Source: Tretioscincus oriximinensis (lineage: Eukaryota > Chordata > Lepidosauria > Squamata > Gymnophthalmidae). From it: DNA of 64,000 nucleotides. The notes beneath the pieces were generated by a model, which was not told where the DNA came from, did no database searches, and worked only from the letters and a program-made list of their open reading frames with translations. Location of the stretch: positions 599,860 through 663,859 of the forward strand of contig JAJVDF010000466.1 of the NCBI GenBank assembly GCA_022410635.1, given 5' to 3'. This document shows, piece after piece, positions 35,356 to 47,259 of the stretch (the first letter of the stretch is position 1; each line of letters begins with the position of its first letter). Both the position numbers and the translations under genes were made by a program.

Positions 35356-36368
35356 CTGCAATACAAAAGGAAAGCAGATTAATTGCTTCTCTTTACTTCT
35401 TCCAGTATCTTTCCTCTCCAACAAGCTCGGCCTGTTCAAACCAGATAAAGACAAGGCAATATTTCAACATAAGCTTAAAAACAAACAAAGCAATCCTTTT
35501 GTGTGGCATCTGGTTTGATCATTACCCTGCAAAATACCAGGCATGCTAGCCAATTTATTTTTAGAGAATCTTTAAACAGAAATCTTAAGTGTTTAACCAA
35601 TATGGCCCTTGGGTGATGATTGATATATACATGTATTTTGGAACTAGCTATAATCATTCACATAGCTGATAATTTCCCTGCTTTGATTCCAGAACGAAGC
35701 ACAATAATAACACAACCTGGCAAAATGACCTCTTAGATCAATTGTTCCTTCTTTGTCCTTCCTGACACAAGTTCCTGTTTATGACATCTGCTGCTTTAGA
35801 ATTTCCATAAAGCAGGAAAGACGCAGGCTCATGTTAATTGGTGGTTCAAATAAAGTTCTCATATTCTTCATGAAACATAACCAGAAAAGGTTTTCTTTTT
35901 GACAACTGTATAAAGAAACAAGTCTTGATGGTTGTCCTTGCTTTGAAGCAGAATGTTACTTCAGGACTAGAATAATCTTTTCTGCTACAGNATGTTACTC
36001 AAAAACCTATATTGATTGCATTTCCATCCAGTGTGCATCTGGGATTACTGATTTCCTGCCACACAAGATCCATTTTTTNAAAAAAATCACACTACATCCT
36101 AAATATTTGTTGACAGTGCATATTGTATGGAAGGAAATAGGTATAGCTCCCATACCTCAAAATGTTTTGGTAAGGAAGAGGAAATCTATTTTTACAGAAA
36201 GCCCATTTTCAATTGAATAAAAGAACTGGAGTTAACACTCTGTTTCAGCGTCACCAACTAAACCAGGACCNGCCTGTGAAACCCATGGATGCTTCTGGCC
36301 TTGACTACTGGCATCCGTAGCTGTCTTCCTCAACCTTGTCTATCCCTGTGAGCAAAGACACACTCACC

Positions 36369-36445
36369 TAGGCTGACCAGATGACCCCTTTTGGGTGGGT
36401 GTGTTGAAAACCCGTTTTTGGGGTGCCTCCCAGTTTTTTCTGAGG
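36369..36445 (-). repeat. Interspersed repeat, copy 2
   Basis: Inverted partner of 186-259, in an MCF2L intron. Same unassigned family. Confidence 0.8.
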
Positions 36446-36882
36446 AAGACATGTCCTTCTCGCTATAATTAGCTGAAAAACTGTCACTTGACCTATAGAA
36501 CACAGAAGGGCTAGAATACAGATCTACACTTTCTCTAGAAGTGCAGAAAAAATAATTAGCAATGCAAATGCTCTGTTCCTGCTACTTGCTTGGTCTATTC
36601 CTCAGTCAAAGTGCGAAGGCCCATCAGCTTCATAAGCTATTGAACGACACAGTTGAAAGAAATCCCTATTTTTCACATCAAATGCTTTGTCAAGAAAAAA
36701 GTTCCAGCTCTTTTAAGAAAAGGGAATCTTATCTATGAGATCTCAGTATTTAAACCCAACCATCAGCCACCATTCCAAAATTCATATCCAAAAATGCCAT
36801 ACTCCAAAAAGTTTCAGTTTCCTATAATAAAGCTGGATTAACAAAAGAACATGAAACTTTGCTATCAATTTCAAATACTTAC

Positions 36883-36949
36883 TTCAAGGACACACAGAAG
36901 TTCTTCTACGTATGCTCGTTCAGTTTCAAGAAGTTCATTAATAACATGT
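36883..36949 (-). CDS. MCF2L: MCF2L exon, DH domain start (CR1 helix)
   Basis: The 67-bp exon (phase 2-0) encodes HVINELLETERAYVEELL then CVLE, the first conserved helix of the Dbl homology domain. The Glu of the TERAYV motif contacts Rho switch I in Dbl proteins. The donor is GTAAGT. Confidence 0.97.
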
Positions 36950-37020
36950 CTGCAGACACATAAGACAAGAAAGTGTTGCTTAAACACTCTGATAATAATT
37001 CTCAGCAAGAGGACGGACTC

Positions 37021-37072
37021 AACAGGAGAAAGGTAGGTGGCAGGAGCTTTCATAGACATGTCTACTTCTTCA
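37021..37072 (-). repeat. Penelope-like element 3' tail fragment
   Basis: AACAGGAGAAAGGTAGGTGG and TAGACATGTCTACTTCTTC, just upstream of the first DH exon. Confidence 0.7.
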
Positions 37073-37400
37073 AATGCTAAGGAAATGTCTACAAAAGCCC
37101 TGTTACCAGCAAAACTCACACTGTACACTCAAAATAGATGGCTAAGATGCTGAGGCACCCAAAGAAGAAGGTACCAGGCCTCAACTGCCATTAGACTGCA
37201 TAATCTATCTTACAATTTGGAAACTGTTTGGCATTAGTCTCAGATGAGCAAGTTCAGATAAGAACTTGGAACGTTGCACAGGAACTAGTTTGAAGCAAAA
37301 TCATATTGGATTTTCTCCTGAGACTTTTCTGAAGATAAGCCAGCCTCTTGATGGGATTAATTAAAGGCCAGAAACCAACGTAAGCCTTAACCACTGCAGT

Positions 37401-37567
37401 GAAGTAGAAGTAGTAGAAGTAGTAGAAGTAGTAGAAGTAGTAGAAGTAGTAGAAGTAGAAGTAGTAGAAGAAGAAGAAGTAGTAGAAGTAGTAGAAGAAG
37501 AAGAAGAAGAAGAAGAAGAAGAAGAAGAAGAAGAAGAAGAAGAAGAAGAAGAAGAAGAAGAAGAAGA
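37401..37567. repeat. (GTA/GAA)n microsatellite
   Basis: Mixed AGTAGA and (GAA)n triplets over about 165 bp. Phe-rich and Ser-rich ORFs across it are artefacts. Confidence 0.98.
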
Positions 37568-37749
37568 CTGGCACACCTTCAACTGCTCTAGAAAATAATG
37601 GCTATTTTTAAAAATAAGATAGGCTTATTATTTAAAAGCAGAATGTGATGTATTATCAGTAAGAATATTTCTGTCCAAGATTACTACCAGGTTCCAAAGG
37701 CAACGTTCTGAGGAAGAGCCTCCTTTATCTGCTTTCACACATGTTGGGC

Positions 37750-39345
37750 ATAGCTGATGGCATTAGATAGCTGTAGGCTCAGAATTAAGAACATAAAAAG
37801 AGCCCTAATGAATTGGCCCAGAGCCCATCTAGTAGAGCATTCTGTCTCACACAATGGCCCACCAATTGCACCTGGGCAGTCTGAACAGAAGAAGGCAAAA
37901 TTCTCCACTCCCTGCAAATGGCATTTCATGAGTACAGCCTGTTGTTTCATCCCAGAGGCAGTTTCAAAAGATCCACCCTAGTAACTATTTATACCCTTTG
38001 TGTCCATAAACGTATCTAACTCTGTACTGAAGCTATTCAGGCTGCGAGCTATCACCACTTCTCCTGGAAGTAATTTGCACAGGCATATGACCCTCTGGGT
38101 GAAAAAATACCTTCCTTTGTCTATTCTCACTTTTCTGCCCGTTAATCTCAAGGAATGCCATCTGGTCCTACTATTGTGTGATAGGGAAAATATTTNTTCT
38201 CTATTCACCATAGCCACCCCATGCATGATTTTATACACTTCAATCGGATCACCTCTCAAATGCCATCTTTCAAGGCTGAAGAGTCCCAGATGTTGCAGCC
38301 TAACTCCGTAAGGGAGGTGCTCCAGTCCTTTGATCATTCTTGTTGCTCTTTTCTGCACCTTCTCTAGTTCCAAAATATATATTTTTGCCCCAATATGCAT
38401 AACTTTGCACTTGCTTAAGTTGAAGTGCATTTGCCACTTTGTTGCGCACTCACCCAATTTCAATGGATCACTCTGGAGCTCCTTGCAATCACTTCAGTTT
38501 TCATTACCCTGAACAGTTTAGTGTCTTCAGCAAATTTGGCTACTTCACTATTTACCTTGGTATCCAGATTGTTTATGAATATACTGAAAAGCAGAGGTTC
38601 CATACTGAATCCTGGGGTACTCTACTTTCACCTCCTTCCACCCAGTCCATTCACTACTACGCTCTATCTTCTGTCTTTTAGCCAGTTTCCGATCAAGGAC
38701 AGGATTTGTCCTCTTATTCCATGACTGTGGAATTTTGTAGGAGTCTTTCATGAGGAACTTTATCAAAAGCATTCTGAAAGTCTAGATAGACACTATCAAC
38801 TGGATTCCCTTTATTCACATATTTATTAACACTTTCAAAGAATTCTAACAGGTTTGTAAGGCATGATTTAGCTTTGCAGAAATCATGGTGATTTTTATTC
38901 AGCAATGCATGCTTCTCCACGTGTTAGGTAATGTTATTCTTGGTTATGGTTTCCAAAACTTTACCTAGAACTGATGTCAAACTGATTAGTCTATAATTTC
39001 CAGGATCTCCCGGAGATCCTTTTTTGAAGATTGGTGTTATATTTGCTACCCTCTGATTGACTGGCACAGTGCCTGATCTTAAGGAAAGATTAAATATTTT
39101 GGCTAGAAGTTCAGCAATTTCACATCTGAGTTCTTTAAGAATTCTGGGATGAATGTCATCTGGCCTGGGGAATTTTTGGTGTTTATTTGTTAAGGCTAGC
39201 AAGGACCTCCTCCCTTGTTATCTCCTCCCAGTTTTAATTCCTCTGTTGTCCTTCCTGAAAAGACCAAATCTGTTGCAGTTATATACTTACTGTCCTCTTC
39301 AGTGAAAACTGAAGCAAAAAAATAATTTAACCTGTTAAATTAATT
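37750..39345 (-). mobile_element. CR1-type LINE, degenerate 3' part
   Basis: On the minus strand, in order and with frameshifts: FTEEDSKYIT, RPDDIHPRILKEL, ITPIFKKGSPGDPGNYR, KSCLTNLLEFFE, VYLDFQNAFDKVPHERLL, LEKVQKRATRMIKGLEHLPY and GRYFFTQR. These match reverse transcriptase of CR1-type retroposons. It is followed by a 3' UTR with ATGGGCTCTGGGCCAATTC and TTTTTATGTTCTTA. Broken by many stops; inactive. Confidence 0.85.
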
Positions 39346-39479
39346 CATTTAGCATTGTTTATGGTTTGGCTAGATTGTTCAGTTTATTCTGTTTTAGTTA
39401 CCATGAATATTATTTGAATTTTTAGCCAAGGTGTTTATGTGACCTATTTCACACATGTTCGATCCACCAGTGCCAGGAA

Positions 39480-39780
39480 CCGAATGAGAATTCCACACAT
39501 TTTGTCAGATGGTCCCATCTCGTACGAATTCCCATGGAGCAACGTACAAGATTTCTGCTGGGGCCAATAGTGATATCATTTCAGCCCGTGCTTCCAGAAA
39601 GTAAGCCCTGGGGACTGGAAGTGACATCACAAACAATGTCACTTCTGGTATCTGCTTCCAGGAATGNTGCTCAGAGTGACATCAATTTTGCTCCCGCCCC
39701 AGAAGTGACATCACAAAATGTGCACGTGCACGCAAGGAGAAGACTCAGATGCCTGAGATTTTTGGGTTCATATCACAAGA
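39480..39780. repeat. Repeat with GAAGTGACATCAC words
   Basis: GGAAGTGACATCACAAA occurs twice and its inverse (GATGTCAC-like) several times. Probably an unassigned interspersed element. One N. Confidence 0.45.
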
Positions 39781-39912
39781 TTGCCTCTGTTCACAAGATT
39801 AAACATTTTTAAAAGCCCTCAGGTATATTAAATCAATATTTATATTGCTAGATCTTAAATGGAAACATGACACAATTTACCATGCAGTGTTAGCANATTA
39901 AGCTCTACTTAC

Positions 39913-39989
39913 TTCCGTAGCACAGCTAGATTTTCTTCATCATCCATTACAGATCCACCTCTGGTTTGATGGATTTCACTTATGTCACT
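39913..39989 (-). CDS. MCF2L: MCF2L exon, acidic linker up to DH domain
   Basis: The 77-bp exon (phase 0-2) encodes SDISEIHQTRGGSVMDDEEN then LAVLR, matching human SEMSESRQGRG...EEESLAILRR. The donor is GTAAGT. Confidence 0.94.
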
Positions 39990-40734
39990 CTGAAAAAAGA
40001 TTTTAAAGGAAGTCAGTAGTCATGTATCACATCCAGCACTGGATCAGAAGTTACACTACATCTGGCCTGAAAGCTTCTTCCCTTCTCCCAAGTGTCTGAC
40101 ATCTCTTAAGAGAATGGGAGAATCTCAGTGGTAGAATCTGTCCACACAGTCATTGATGTCTCATCTGCTTCCATCTGTGGGAATCCAAACTTGTATTTGT
40201 TTAGGAAAAAAGTGTTGGGCTAAAGTGAATCACCGTTTCATAAAACTGGCAACTTTTTATTAAAAATTGCTAGGGATTTAATCTATATCCGGCATTTTAA
40301 ATGTTGGAAAATTTAAAAAGGCAGCTCATTATTAAACACTTAGTCTTCTCCCCACATTAAGCACTTCAAATTTTTAAATTATGAAAGGAGGACTGTGATC
40401 AACTCAGAAAAAACATGCAGTGATGAAGTCTTCTCTTTCTTCCATCAAAGCTAAAATAAGTGCTAATCAGCCGTGGTTGACAATTGGTTTTGTTCTGTAT
40501 AAATTAGCTTTATATACGTACCCATGGAAATGTTTGTTTCTAATATATAAAAAAGATAGTGCATACTGAGTTTCATGCCATATCAGAGAAGTCACACTCC
40601 TATCCTAGCTTCCTCCATACAGGCATGATCAAGACAGGAACAAAGAAAACCAAGGATATTCTGGGAAGCCTTAGGAATTCTTCTCTACATCCTTGCTCTT
40701 TAAAAATCAATGTGTTTTACTCTTGGGGATAGAG

Positions 40735-41745
40735 TCATAATCAATATGGAGATGACATTCAGCTGTATCTCTCTGTTCCATCTGAATCAGGAGAGGCGGT
40801 TGAAGTGCTTGACAGGTGCCTGGAGGCAGTGATGGGCTGGATGGGGGCCAATAAATTGAAGCTGAATCCAGACAAGACGAAGGTGCTGTGTGTTGGAGCA
40901 TCCCGGGTTCGTGAAGTGGGGAGGCACCCTGTCCTTGGTGGGGTAGAATTACCCTATAAGGGACGGGTGTGAAATCTTGGGGTGCTTCTGGNCTCTGCAC
41001 TGACACTTGAAAATCAGGTGGAGGCAGTGGCCAGGAGTGCCTACTTCTAGTTACGTCTGGTTCGCCAGTTACGGCCACTTCTGAAGAGGGATGATCTAGC
41101 CACAGTAATCCATGCTCTGGTAACTTCCAGATTGGACTATTGTAATGAGCTCTATATGGGGCTGCCCTTGAAANCGGTTCGGAAGCTGCAGCTGGTGAAC
41201 AAATGCAGCAGCTAGACTGCTGNCAGGGACAGCTGGCTGGACATACATCACACCGGTCTTGAAAAAGCTGCACTGGCTGCCCATCCGCTACCGAGCCCAA
41301 TTCAAGGTTTTGACTTTAACTTACAAGACCTTAAATAACTTGGGCCCCAAATAACTAAAGGAATGCCTTCTCCCATACCAACCTGTCCATGCCTTAAGAT
41401 CTGCAGGAGAGGCCCTCCTGGTTGTACCACCACTTTCAACAGCCAGTGGAGTGGGAACCTGGGCTAGNGTCTTCTCAGTGGTTGCCCCTCGTCTTTGGAA
41501 TAGTCTCCCCCTCGAGGTGCGTCTGTCATCATGGTTGTATTCTTTTAGACGGTCCTTGAAGACACACCTCTTTTACCTGGCCTTTGGCTGAATGTCATCT
41601 CTATTCCTACTTTTAAATATTGTTTTATACTGTTTTAATTTTGTAGTGACGTTTTACTGTTTCGGCTGCCCTGAGACCTTCGGGTATAGAGCAGGGTATA
41701 AGTATAAATAAATAAGTATAAATAAATAAATAAATGAATAAATAA
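40735..41745 (+). mobile_element. L2-type LINE 3' part, degenerate
   Basis: The plus strand encodes a degraded active-site remnant (YGDDIQLYLS), then LEAVMGWMGANKLKLNPDKT, TSRLDYCNELYMGLP, LKKLHWLPIRYRAQFKVLTL, FSVVAPRLWNSLPLEV and LKTHLFYLAFG. Stops and Ns interrupt it. It ends CCTGAGACCTTCGGGTATAG with an AAATAAATA tail. Confidence 0.88.
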
Positions 41746-41861
41746 TAATGTGTTGTTTGGCTTGGAATAACTGCAAACTATAAAAACTTGGATCAGACAG
41801 AATCTTCTTGCAGATAATGCAGTAATGTTAACATAAGAACCAGGGAATAACCTTTTTAAAA

Positions 41862-41946
41862 ACAGCAAAGGGGCTAGTAGCATTGAGAGACTAACAGGAG
41901 AAAAGTGGGTGGCATAAGCTTTTGTAGACATGTCTACTTCTTCAGA
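41862..41946 (-). repeat. Penelope-like element 3' tail
   Basis: CAGCAAAGGGGCTAGTAGCA through TAGACATGTCTACTTCTTC. Lies just before the MCF2L exon at 42030. Confidence 0.8.
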
Positions 41947-42029
41947 TGCTGCTAAAGCAGTAGAAATACAGGAAATCTCCACATTATAAACATTTTGTGG
42001 GCAAAAGCACACGGATTGAAGATAGTTAC

Positions 42030-42103
42030 CTTCATTCTTCTGAAATTCATTCTCCGAACCACATGATTATCCAACAAATCTTCAGAATCTCTTTGAAGGC
42101 CAA
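42030..42103 (-). CDS. MCF2L: MCF2L exon, pre-DH basic linker
   Basis: The 74-bp exon (phase 1-0) encodes GLQRDSEDLLDNHVVRRMN then FRRMK. It is poorly conserved in sequence but basic like the human linker, with acceptor TTTCATCAG, donor GTAACT and phases that fit both neighbours. Confidence 0.85.
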
Positions 42104-42215
42104 CTGATGAAAGAGAATTTTATCATGAAACTAGAGTACAACTGCGCTTCAGGTGTTTGAAAACTCAACTATATTTATATTGAAAAAAGGCAGAGCTAAA
42201 TGGCTGCTTCCTTAC

Positions 42216-42375
42216 CTGGAGAAGGACAAGGTGATTTCAGAGAGCCTTCTGGTCTAGGGGCTACTGGCTGGACTGGACGTGTTTGCTTAGCTGCTAATTT
42301 CTTAAGGCTAATTTGTCTTTTTTTAAACATTTCTTCCATGTTTTCCTGCTTCTGAAAAATGTTTTGTACACGCTC
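42216..42375 (-). CDS. MCF2L: MCF2L exon, linker before DH domain
   Basis: The 160-bp exon (phase 0-1) encodes FQKQENMEEMFKKRQ, KKLAAKQTRPVQPVAPRPE and SPCPSP. The proline-rich RPVQPVAPRPE block is a family hallmark. Confidence 0.97.
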
Positions 42376-42940
42376 CTGTATTGAAAGTAAAACATCATTA
42401 TATTTTAAAAAATACATATTTTATTTTTGGACTTTGTATTTAAATGTGCAAGTTATGCTGCAACGCAGCAAAAAGGCACCCTTAATAATTAAAAAATCCC
42501 GGATAAAAAAAGCAAGCCTAAAAGCGGAGTGGGGCGGGAGCTTCTTATGTTCACCCAAGGGATGGGGACAAGGGGAATGAGGGATCTCACTTGCTGGGAT
42601 CTGACAACAGAATATCTAGCCAATGGGACCACAAACCCCAGAAGCCAATGCAATTTCTGTGGGGATGTTGAAATGGAGGAGAAATGGGGTTGGGAACGGA
42701 GAAGAACAATGGAGGGATTTTCCTTTCACTTCAGTCTTCCGAACTGCTTTTTTCACCTCAGTGTGAGTGCAGTCTGAGTTGCTTTTTCAAATACACTTTT
42801 TCTAAAATAGGAAGATATTAAAACCAAGACTATAGTGGGACAAACAAAAAAGCCATATTGAGTGGTTTCCATGTGAATATTGTACAATATATAGTATCAC
42901 AATAATCTACTTCCATGAACATCCATAAAAAACTCATTAC

Positions 42941-43132
42941 CATTAATTCTTCGCTAAGTATGGCTTCATATTCTTTGAACAAGTAATTCAGGTCTTTAAG
43001 CTTATTGTCCCCACCAGTGTCCAGGAAATTCTCAATCTCATGTAATGCTGATTCTGCTCCATCCTGAGACTGGCATTTGTCTACCGGCTGTGAAGCCAGG
43101 AGGTAAATTCCTTCATCACACCATTTCATAGA
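42941..43132 (-). CDS. MCF2L: MCF2L exon, region after spectrin repeat
   Basis: The 192-bp phase 0-0 exon starts SMKWCDEGIYLLASQPVDKC, essentially identical to mammalian MCF2L, and ends YEAILSEELM. The acceptor is TTTGTAG and the donor GTAATG. Confidence 0.97.
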
Positions 43133-43959
43133 CTACAAATGTACAAGAAAGACGGGGAAAAATACAAATGTTAGATATTAAGTAAGCCGTGCAATATTTA
43201 GTAATATATAAAAACTCATGAAATAGAAAATCTGAGTTTTGATGAAGCTACAAGAATTAAAAAATAAATAAATCTTGAGAACAGAACGATTTGAGAACAC
43301 CAGGCTCAAAGTGTCAGCTTTTTTCCTCGGATGGCACTTTGGCTTTTTCTGCAACCCTCCCCCACTTCATTACCCCAGATCAGAGAGAGATGTTCTGGTC
43401 CAAGATGGGCAACCTCTCTTCAAGTCCTGGATAAACTATCCTAGCATAGAACAAAGCCCACAACATTGAGACAGTTTGTTCTGAATTACTTTCTGCACCA
43501 GCTTCAGAGCTCTTGCCAGATCTGGAGGTAATCATAGGCAAAGGGGATTCCAAAAGCTCCAAACACCAAAATGAAAATCCCTAGCCTTTGGGTGTTTCTC
43601 GTTGAACTGCTAAAATGGATGCCACCAGAAAGCTTTTTGATTCACCCCCTAGTATACTGGTAGATCTCAAAATGAAATCCACCAATACAGCAGACTGTCA
43701 TTTTGGGTGCCCTAGCCCTCCTATGCGCTGACTGTACAGATGAAGTGTATAGGAGTGAGAGCTCTATTGAACTGGCACATAGAACACTACTTATTTTACC
43801 CCAATGCCAAATACAGAAAGGACCTTATCAACTTAATCATAAGTCAGACCAATTTTTTTCTTTTTTAAGTCTTTTTTAATGTATTGAAAAATTTCTAGTC
43901 AAACTAAGTACATTTTGCACACATACATGTATATNCAATTTGTGAATACTTTTTGATGT

Positions 43960-44010
43960 TATTTTTTTTTTCATTTACATTTATATCCCGTCCCATACCG
44001 ACTTTTATAA
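43960..44010 (-). repeat. LINE/SINE tail scrap
   Basis: TTTACATTTATATCCCGTCC and ATACC, L2-type 3' end in minus orientation. Confidence 0.5.
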
Positions 44011-44166
44011 AATTATCTTTTTTGGTGTGCATTTTTGAATCTTTAATGCAATGCTCTGATACTTGTCTGGTCTGCCACCAAACAACATCAAGAAAGTACC
44101 TTGATTCTGATGCACTCGGAGATTGGGGTGGAAAATACAAAAATCTCTCTGAAAATGTTAGCCTAC

Positions 44167-44358
44167 CTTTTCCAGGAGGCTGTGTAATTCATGTGAGCAG
44201 TTTAAAAAATCTCTTATTTTATTAATTGTGGCTGCTGTCATATCNCAGTGATGATGGAGTTCGTTGCACTTTGGGAGGATAGAATCCAAAGCATAATGGC
44301 TGTTTTCCTTAAATTCTTCACCTTTACAAATTAGCACTTTGGCTTTTTCCAAACTTTC
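44167..44358 (-). CDS. MCF2L: MCF2L exon, spectrin-like repeat
   Basis: The 192-bp phase 0-0 exon encodes SLEKAKVLICKGEEF, HYALDSILPKCNELHH and LNCSHELHSLLEK. One N at about 44245 makes one residue undefined. The same segment in human reads HYAVDSIRPKCQELRH. Confidence 0.94.
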
Positions 44359-44461
44359 CTAAAGAGCCGTTAGTAAAAAAGAAAATAAAGCATTTAAGTA
44401 AGAAAAGAACACCTTTGTAAATGCATCTGATTTAAAAATGTAACCTGAGAAGAGACATTAC

Positions 44462-44581
44462 CTGTAAGTTTTCTTCAATGCAAGCAAGGTCTTTTAGTAG
44501 ACGTTCCACATGTGAACAGCTATTTCCTGCTTCCGTAAAATGGGATAATCGTTCAGACACAGTATCTAGAGCTGCTTTGAC
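44462..44581 (-). CDS. MCF2L: MCF2L exon, spectrin-like repeat
   Basis: The 120-bp phase 0-0 exon encodes VKAALDTVSERLSHFT and HVERLLKDLACIEENLQ, helical and moderately conserved. The acceptor is TTTTCAG and the donor GTAATG. Confidence 0.94.
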
Positions 44582-44924
44582 CTGAAAAAAGACATAGCAA
44601 CATATTAATGAAAAATGGGGAAAGAGTTTTAGAGAATCAAATTTTACTCTTTGGCAAATCTTAAATTATGCAGTAAGTTTGTTGGTTATTTATTTGCTAG
44701 TAGGAAGCCTGCAAATGAGGCTTGGATTTAAGCCTGGTCAACTGCTGGGGAAGGCACTCGCCTACCCTAGCCGTGGCCGGTATGATGTCACAGGCACAGA
44801 GTTACATAATGGTAGNGGTGGTGGGAGATCTCACCTCTGGCACTTAACTGGCAATTTTTTTCTACCAGTTAAGTGCCCTAGAGGCACATTGCCACAACAG
44901 GCCTTATTTAGATACAGATTTTCT

Positions 44925-45120
44925 TACTTACATTTATATTCTGCCCCATACCAAAAGGTCCTAGGGCGGATCAAAATAAAAGGCCATAAAACCGTTAAAC
45001 CAGAACAATTAAAAATAGTAACAGTGCCTTTAAGGAGAGGGGAAAATTTTGTTGAGCTGAACAGGTGCATCTACCAGGTGTTTGAACATGTACAGCGTAG
45101 GTGCCTGCCACATACAGCGT
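44925..45120 (-). repeat. L2-type 3' fragment
   Basis: TTACATTTATATTCTGCCCC, then ATACCAAAAGGTCCTAGGGC, followed by diverged 3' UTR sequence. Confidence 0.6.
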
Positions 45121-45638
45121 AGCTGCATGCCAATGCTACATAAGCAGACTTATGATTCAAACAGATGAAAACTATGAATTTTATAAGTATTACTCTGGAC
45201 TGTAGCATGAGCTAAATAATGTTTTAGCTACAAAAATATTGGGAAACTTTGGGCTCCATTTCGATAGTCTTTGTGTTTTGAATTCCTACTGTTGCTTGAA
45301 CTGTAAATCAGTTTGAAATATTCAAGACAATATTCACATCAAGAATATAAATGTATATATTAAGTTCTTTTATGAATGACAGGGTTTACAAATAGTTGCA
45401 AAAAGAAGAAAAGCAGAATTTTCCAAAGTGAAATTGAAAGATATTCCTGCAAATATGTTTTGGAATTACTCCCACTACTTGCTCCTTATCCACAATCAAT
45501 TCCTCTAATAACTATGCTCATGAGACTTACTGGGCAATAATTAGCAGGATTAAAAACGACAACACAATTTTATGTACGCGCCCCGTATTGTGAATGGAGA
45601 AAAAAAGAGATGACAGAAGAATTAGTACCAAGGTGTTT

Positions 45639-45665
45639 TTTCTTTCTTTCTTTCTTTCTTTCTTT
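45639..45665. repeat. (TTTC)n microsatellite
   Basis: Six to seven TTTC units. Confidence 0.95.
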
Positions 45666-45939
45666 GTAATTACAGTTTCTCTAATGACAACTGCTACTCC
45701 TCAAGACTTATTAGGCTTGAGAGTAGAGTGAAGACCAGAGTCTGACACAGAGTCCACTGTTGGAGTCAGCACTGAAAGTCCAGTTAGGACAGTCAGGAAA
45801 ATGCTATGTTCTTTGCCCTGCCCATCCCCATAGTGAGAAATATTCAATAAGAGACTCAAGTGAAAATGGGCTCCTCTGTCTTTCTATACGTGTGATCAGA
45901 ATATTATTCTACCATGTTACCAATGTTAAAAACTCATAC

Positions 45940-46054
45940 CTCTTTGAAATCAAGTTCAAAATGTCTCAGCTGTAAGCACTGCTCAAGTTTCTGTTGGTGT
46001 TTAGACCAGAAATCATCAAAAGCTGCTTCTGTTTCATCTAGTTGAGCAAGAAGC
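45940..46054 (-). CDS. MCF2L: MCF2L exon, spectrin-like repeat start
   Basis: The 115-bp exon (phase 2-0) contains LLAQLDETEAAFDDFW and HQQKLEQCLQLRHFE, a near copy of the mammalian segment. The acceptor is CTTCAG and the donor GTATGA. Confidence 0.97.
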
Positions 46055-46321
46055 CTGAAGGAAGTGAAAGTAAGTAAAATAAAAGAGAAAATGGTCTGTA
46101 ATCATACTTTAATGAAAAAATGTTGTATACAACTTGCCTGTTATAATTTAGAGTTTCAATCATTTATTAAATAAAGATGAAAATGNCATCAGAAGCAGCT
46201 TCTAATGTACTGTATGTTAAGGATATAATCTGTCATATCTCTTAGCAGCAATCTGAAGAAGAAAGTGCTTATAATTTCATAGCAGTGGCTAAACATTTAT
46301 TACAATATTGTTGGCAAAAAG

Positions 46322-46398
46322 TATACTGCTCAAAACAATTAAGGGAACACGTTAACATAACAGTGTAACACTAAGTGTTCCTTGTTTTGAGCAGTATA
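46322..46398. mobile_element. 77-bp palindromic mini-element (copy B)
   Basis: TATACTGCTCAAAACAATTA at the left and TTGTTTTGAGCAGTATA at the right are inverted arms around a short centre. Partner of 2861-2942. Confidence 0.82.
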
Positions 46399-46791
46399 TA
46401 TAAAACATTTGAAGAAAGCACCTGCACATATACTTTTNTGGATCCATGAAGTTTTGAATCTCATCCTCTTTTTAAGACCANGTTACAAGAAGCTAGAATC
46501 TACCCCATCCTTCTGTGCAGACATTGGGGTAATATTATTGCCTCCTGGCTACACTGCGGCAGGATCTGAGCTGCATTTATATGACACCATGACTGAACTC
46601 TAAGGGTTCACTATAAACGCAACTTCACTGGCTCCTAAGTGGAATGGACAGATATATTACCAGACAGGTAGCCTTGTTTATCTTCAAGGCTGCCAGAATT
46701 CGAGACGTGATGCCACTAGTTTTTTATTCATCTTTGCAGTATATTTTATGTATTGTATTTTGTATAATATGGTTAATGGACTAATCATTAA

Positions 46792-47088
46792 GCGCGGATG
46801 GCTCAGTCGTTTAGGAATCCGTCTCTCATCTGGGAGATAGGGTTTCGAAGCCCTATGTCGGAAGTGGGGAGGGGTGAGTAACTTCCACTAGCCTGTAGAT
46901 CTAGTTAACCCAGCTATTCAAAAGCAAGAAGTGCAAGAAATTGCAACTGACCACAAGTAGATATATGGGAACAGCCTGGTGGGGAAGATAGAATGTGAAC
47001 CTTTGGGCAAAATACCCTCGCAAGCTGCTTTGAGTCCCTTTTGTAAGGTGAGAAAAAGCAGAGTATAAGAACCCAGTTCTTCTTCTTA
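46792..47088 (+). repeat. SINE, GCTCAGTCG head type, near full length
   Basis: tRNA-like head GCGCGGATGGCTCAGTCG with an A box, B box GGGTTTCGAAGCCC, body GAAATTGCAACTGACCACAA, tail CAAGCTGCTTTGAGTCCC and AAGAACCCAGTTCTTC. It is not an intact tRNA gene: the acceptor stem does not pair. Confidence 0.88.
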
Positions 47089-47259
47089 AACGTGTATCTA
47101 ATACTATAACCACACACTCACTCATTTATTCTGATACAATAAGGAATCTGTAGAGCACTTCAATGGCAGAGCACCATTTTTCTGTCAACTCCATGTTATT
47201 TTGCTCACATTATCCCTAATATGAGACCTCAATGTTGGCATGGGTGTGGCATGTGGGGT

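Noticed and set aside
37254..37582. Poly-Phe/Tyr and poly-Ser ORFs
   Set aside because: Frames through a (GTA/GAA)n array with no conserved flanks.
40707..41300. 197-codon minus-strand ORF
   Set aside because: Antisense of the L2 reverse transcriptase remnant.
46792..46860. Functional tRNA gene
   Set aside because: A and B boxes are present, but the acceptor stem does not pair and the sequence runs into a SINE body and tail.
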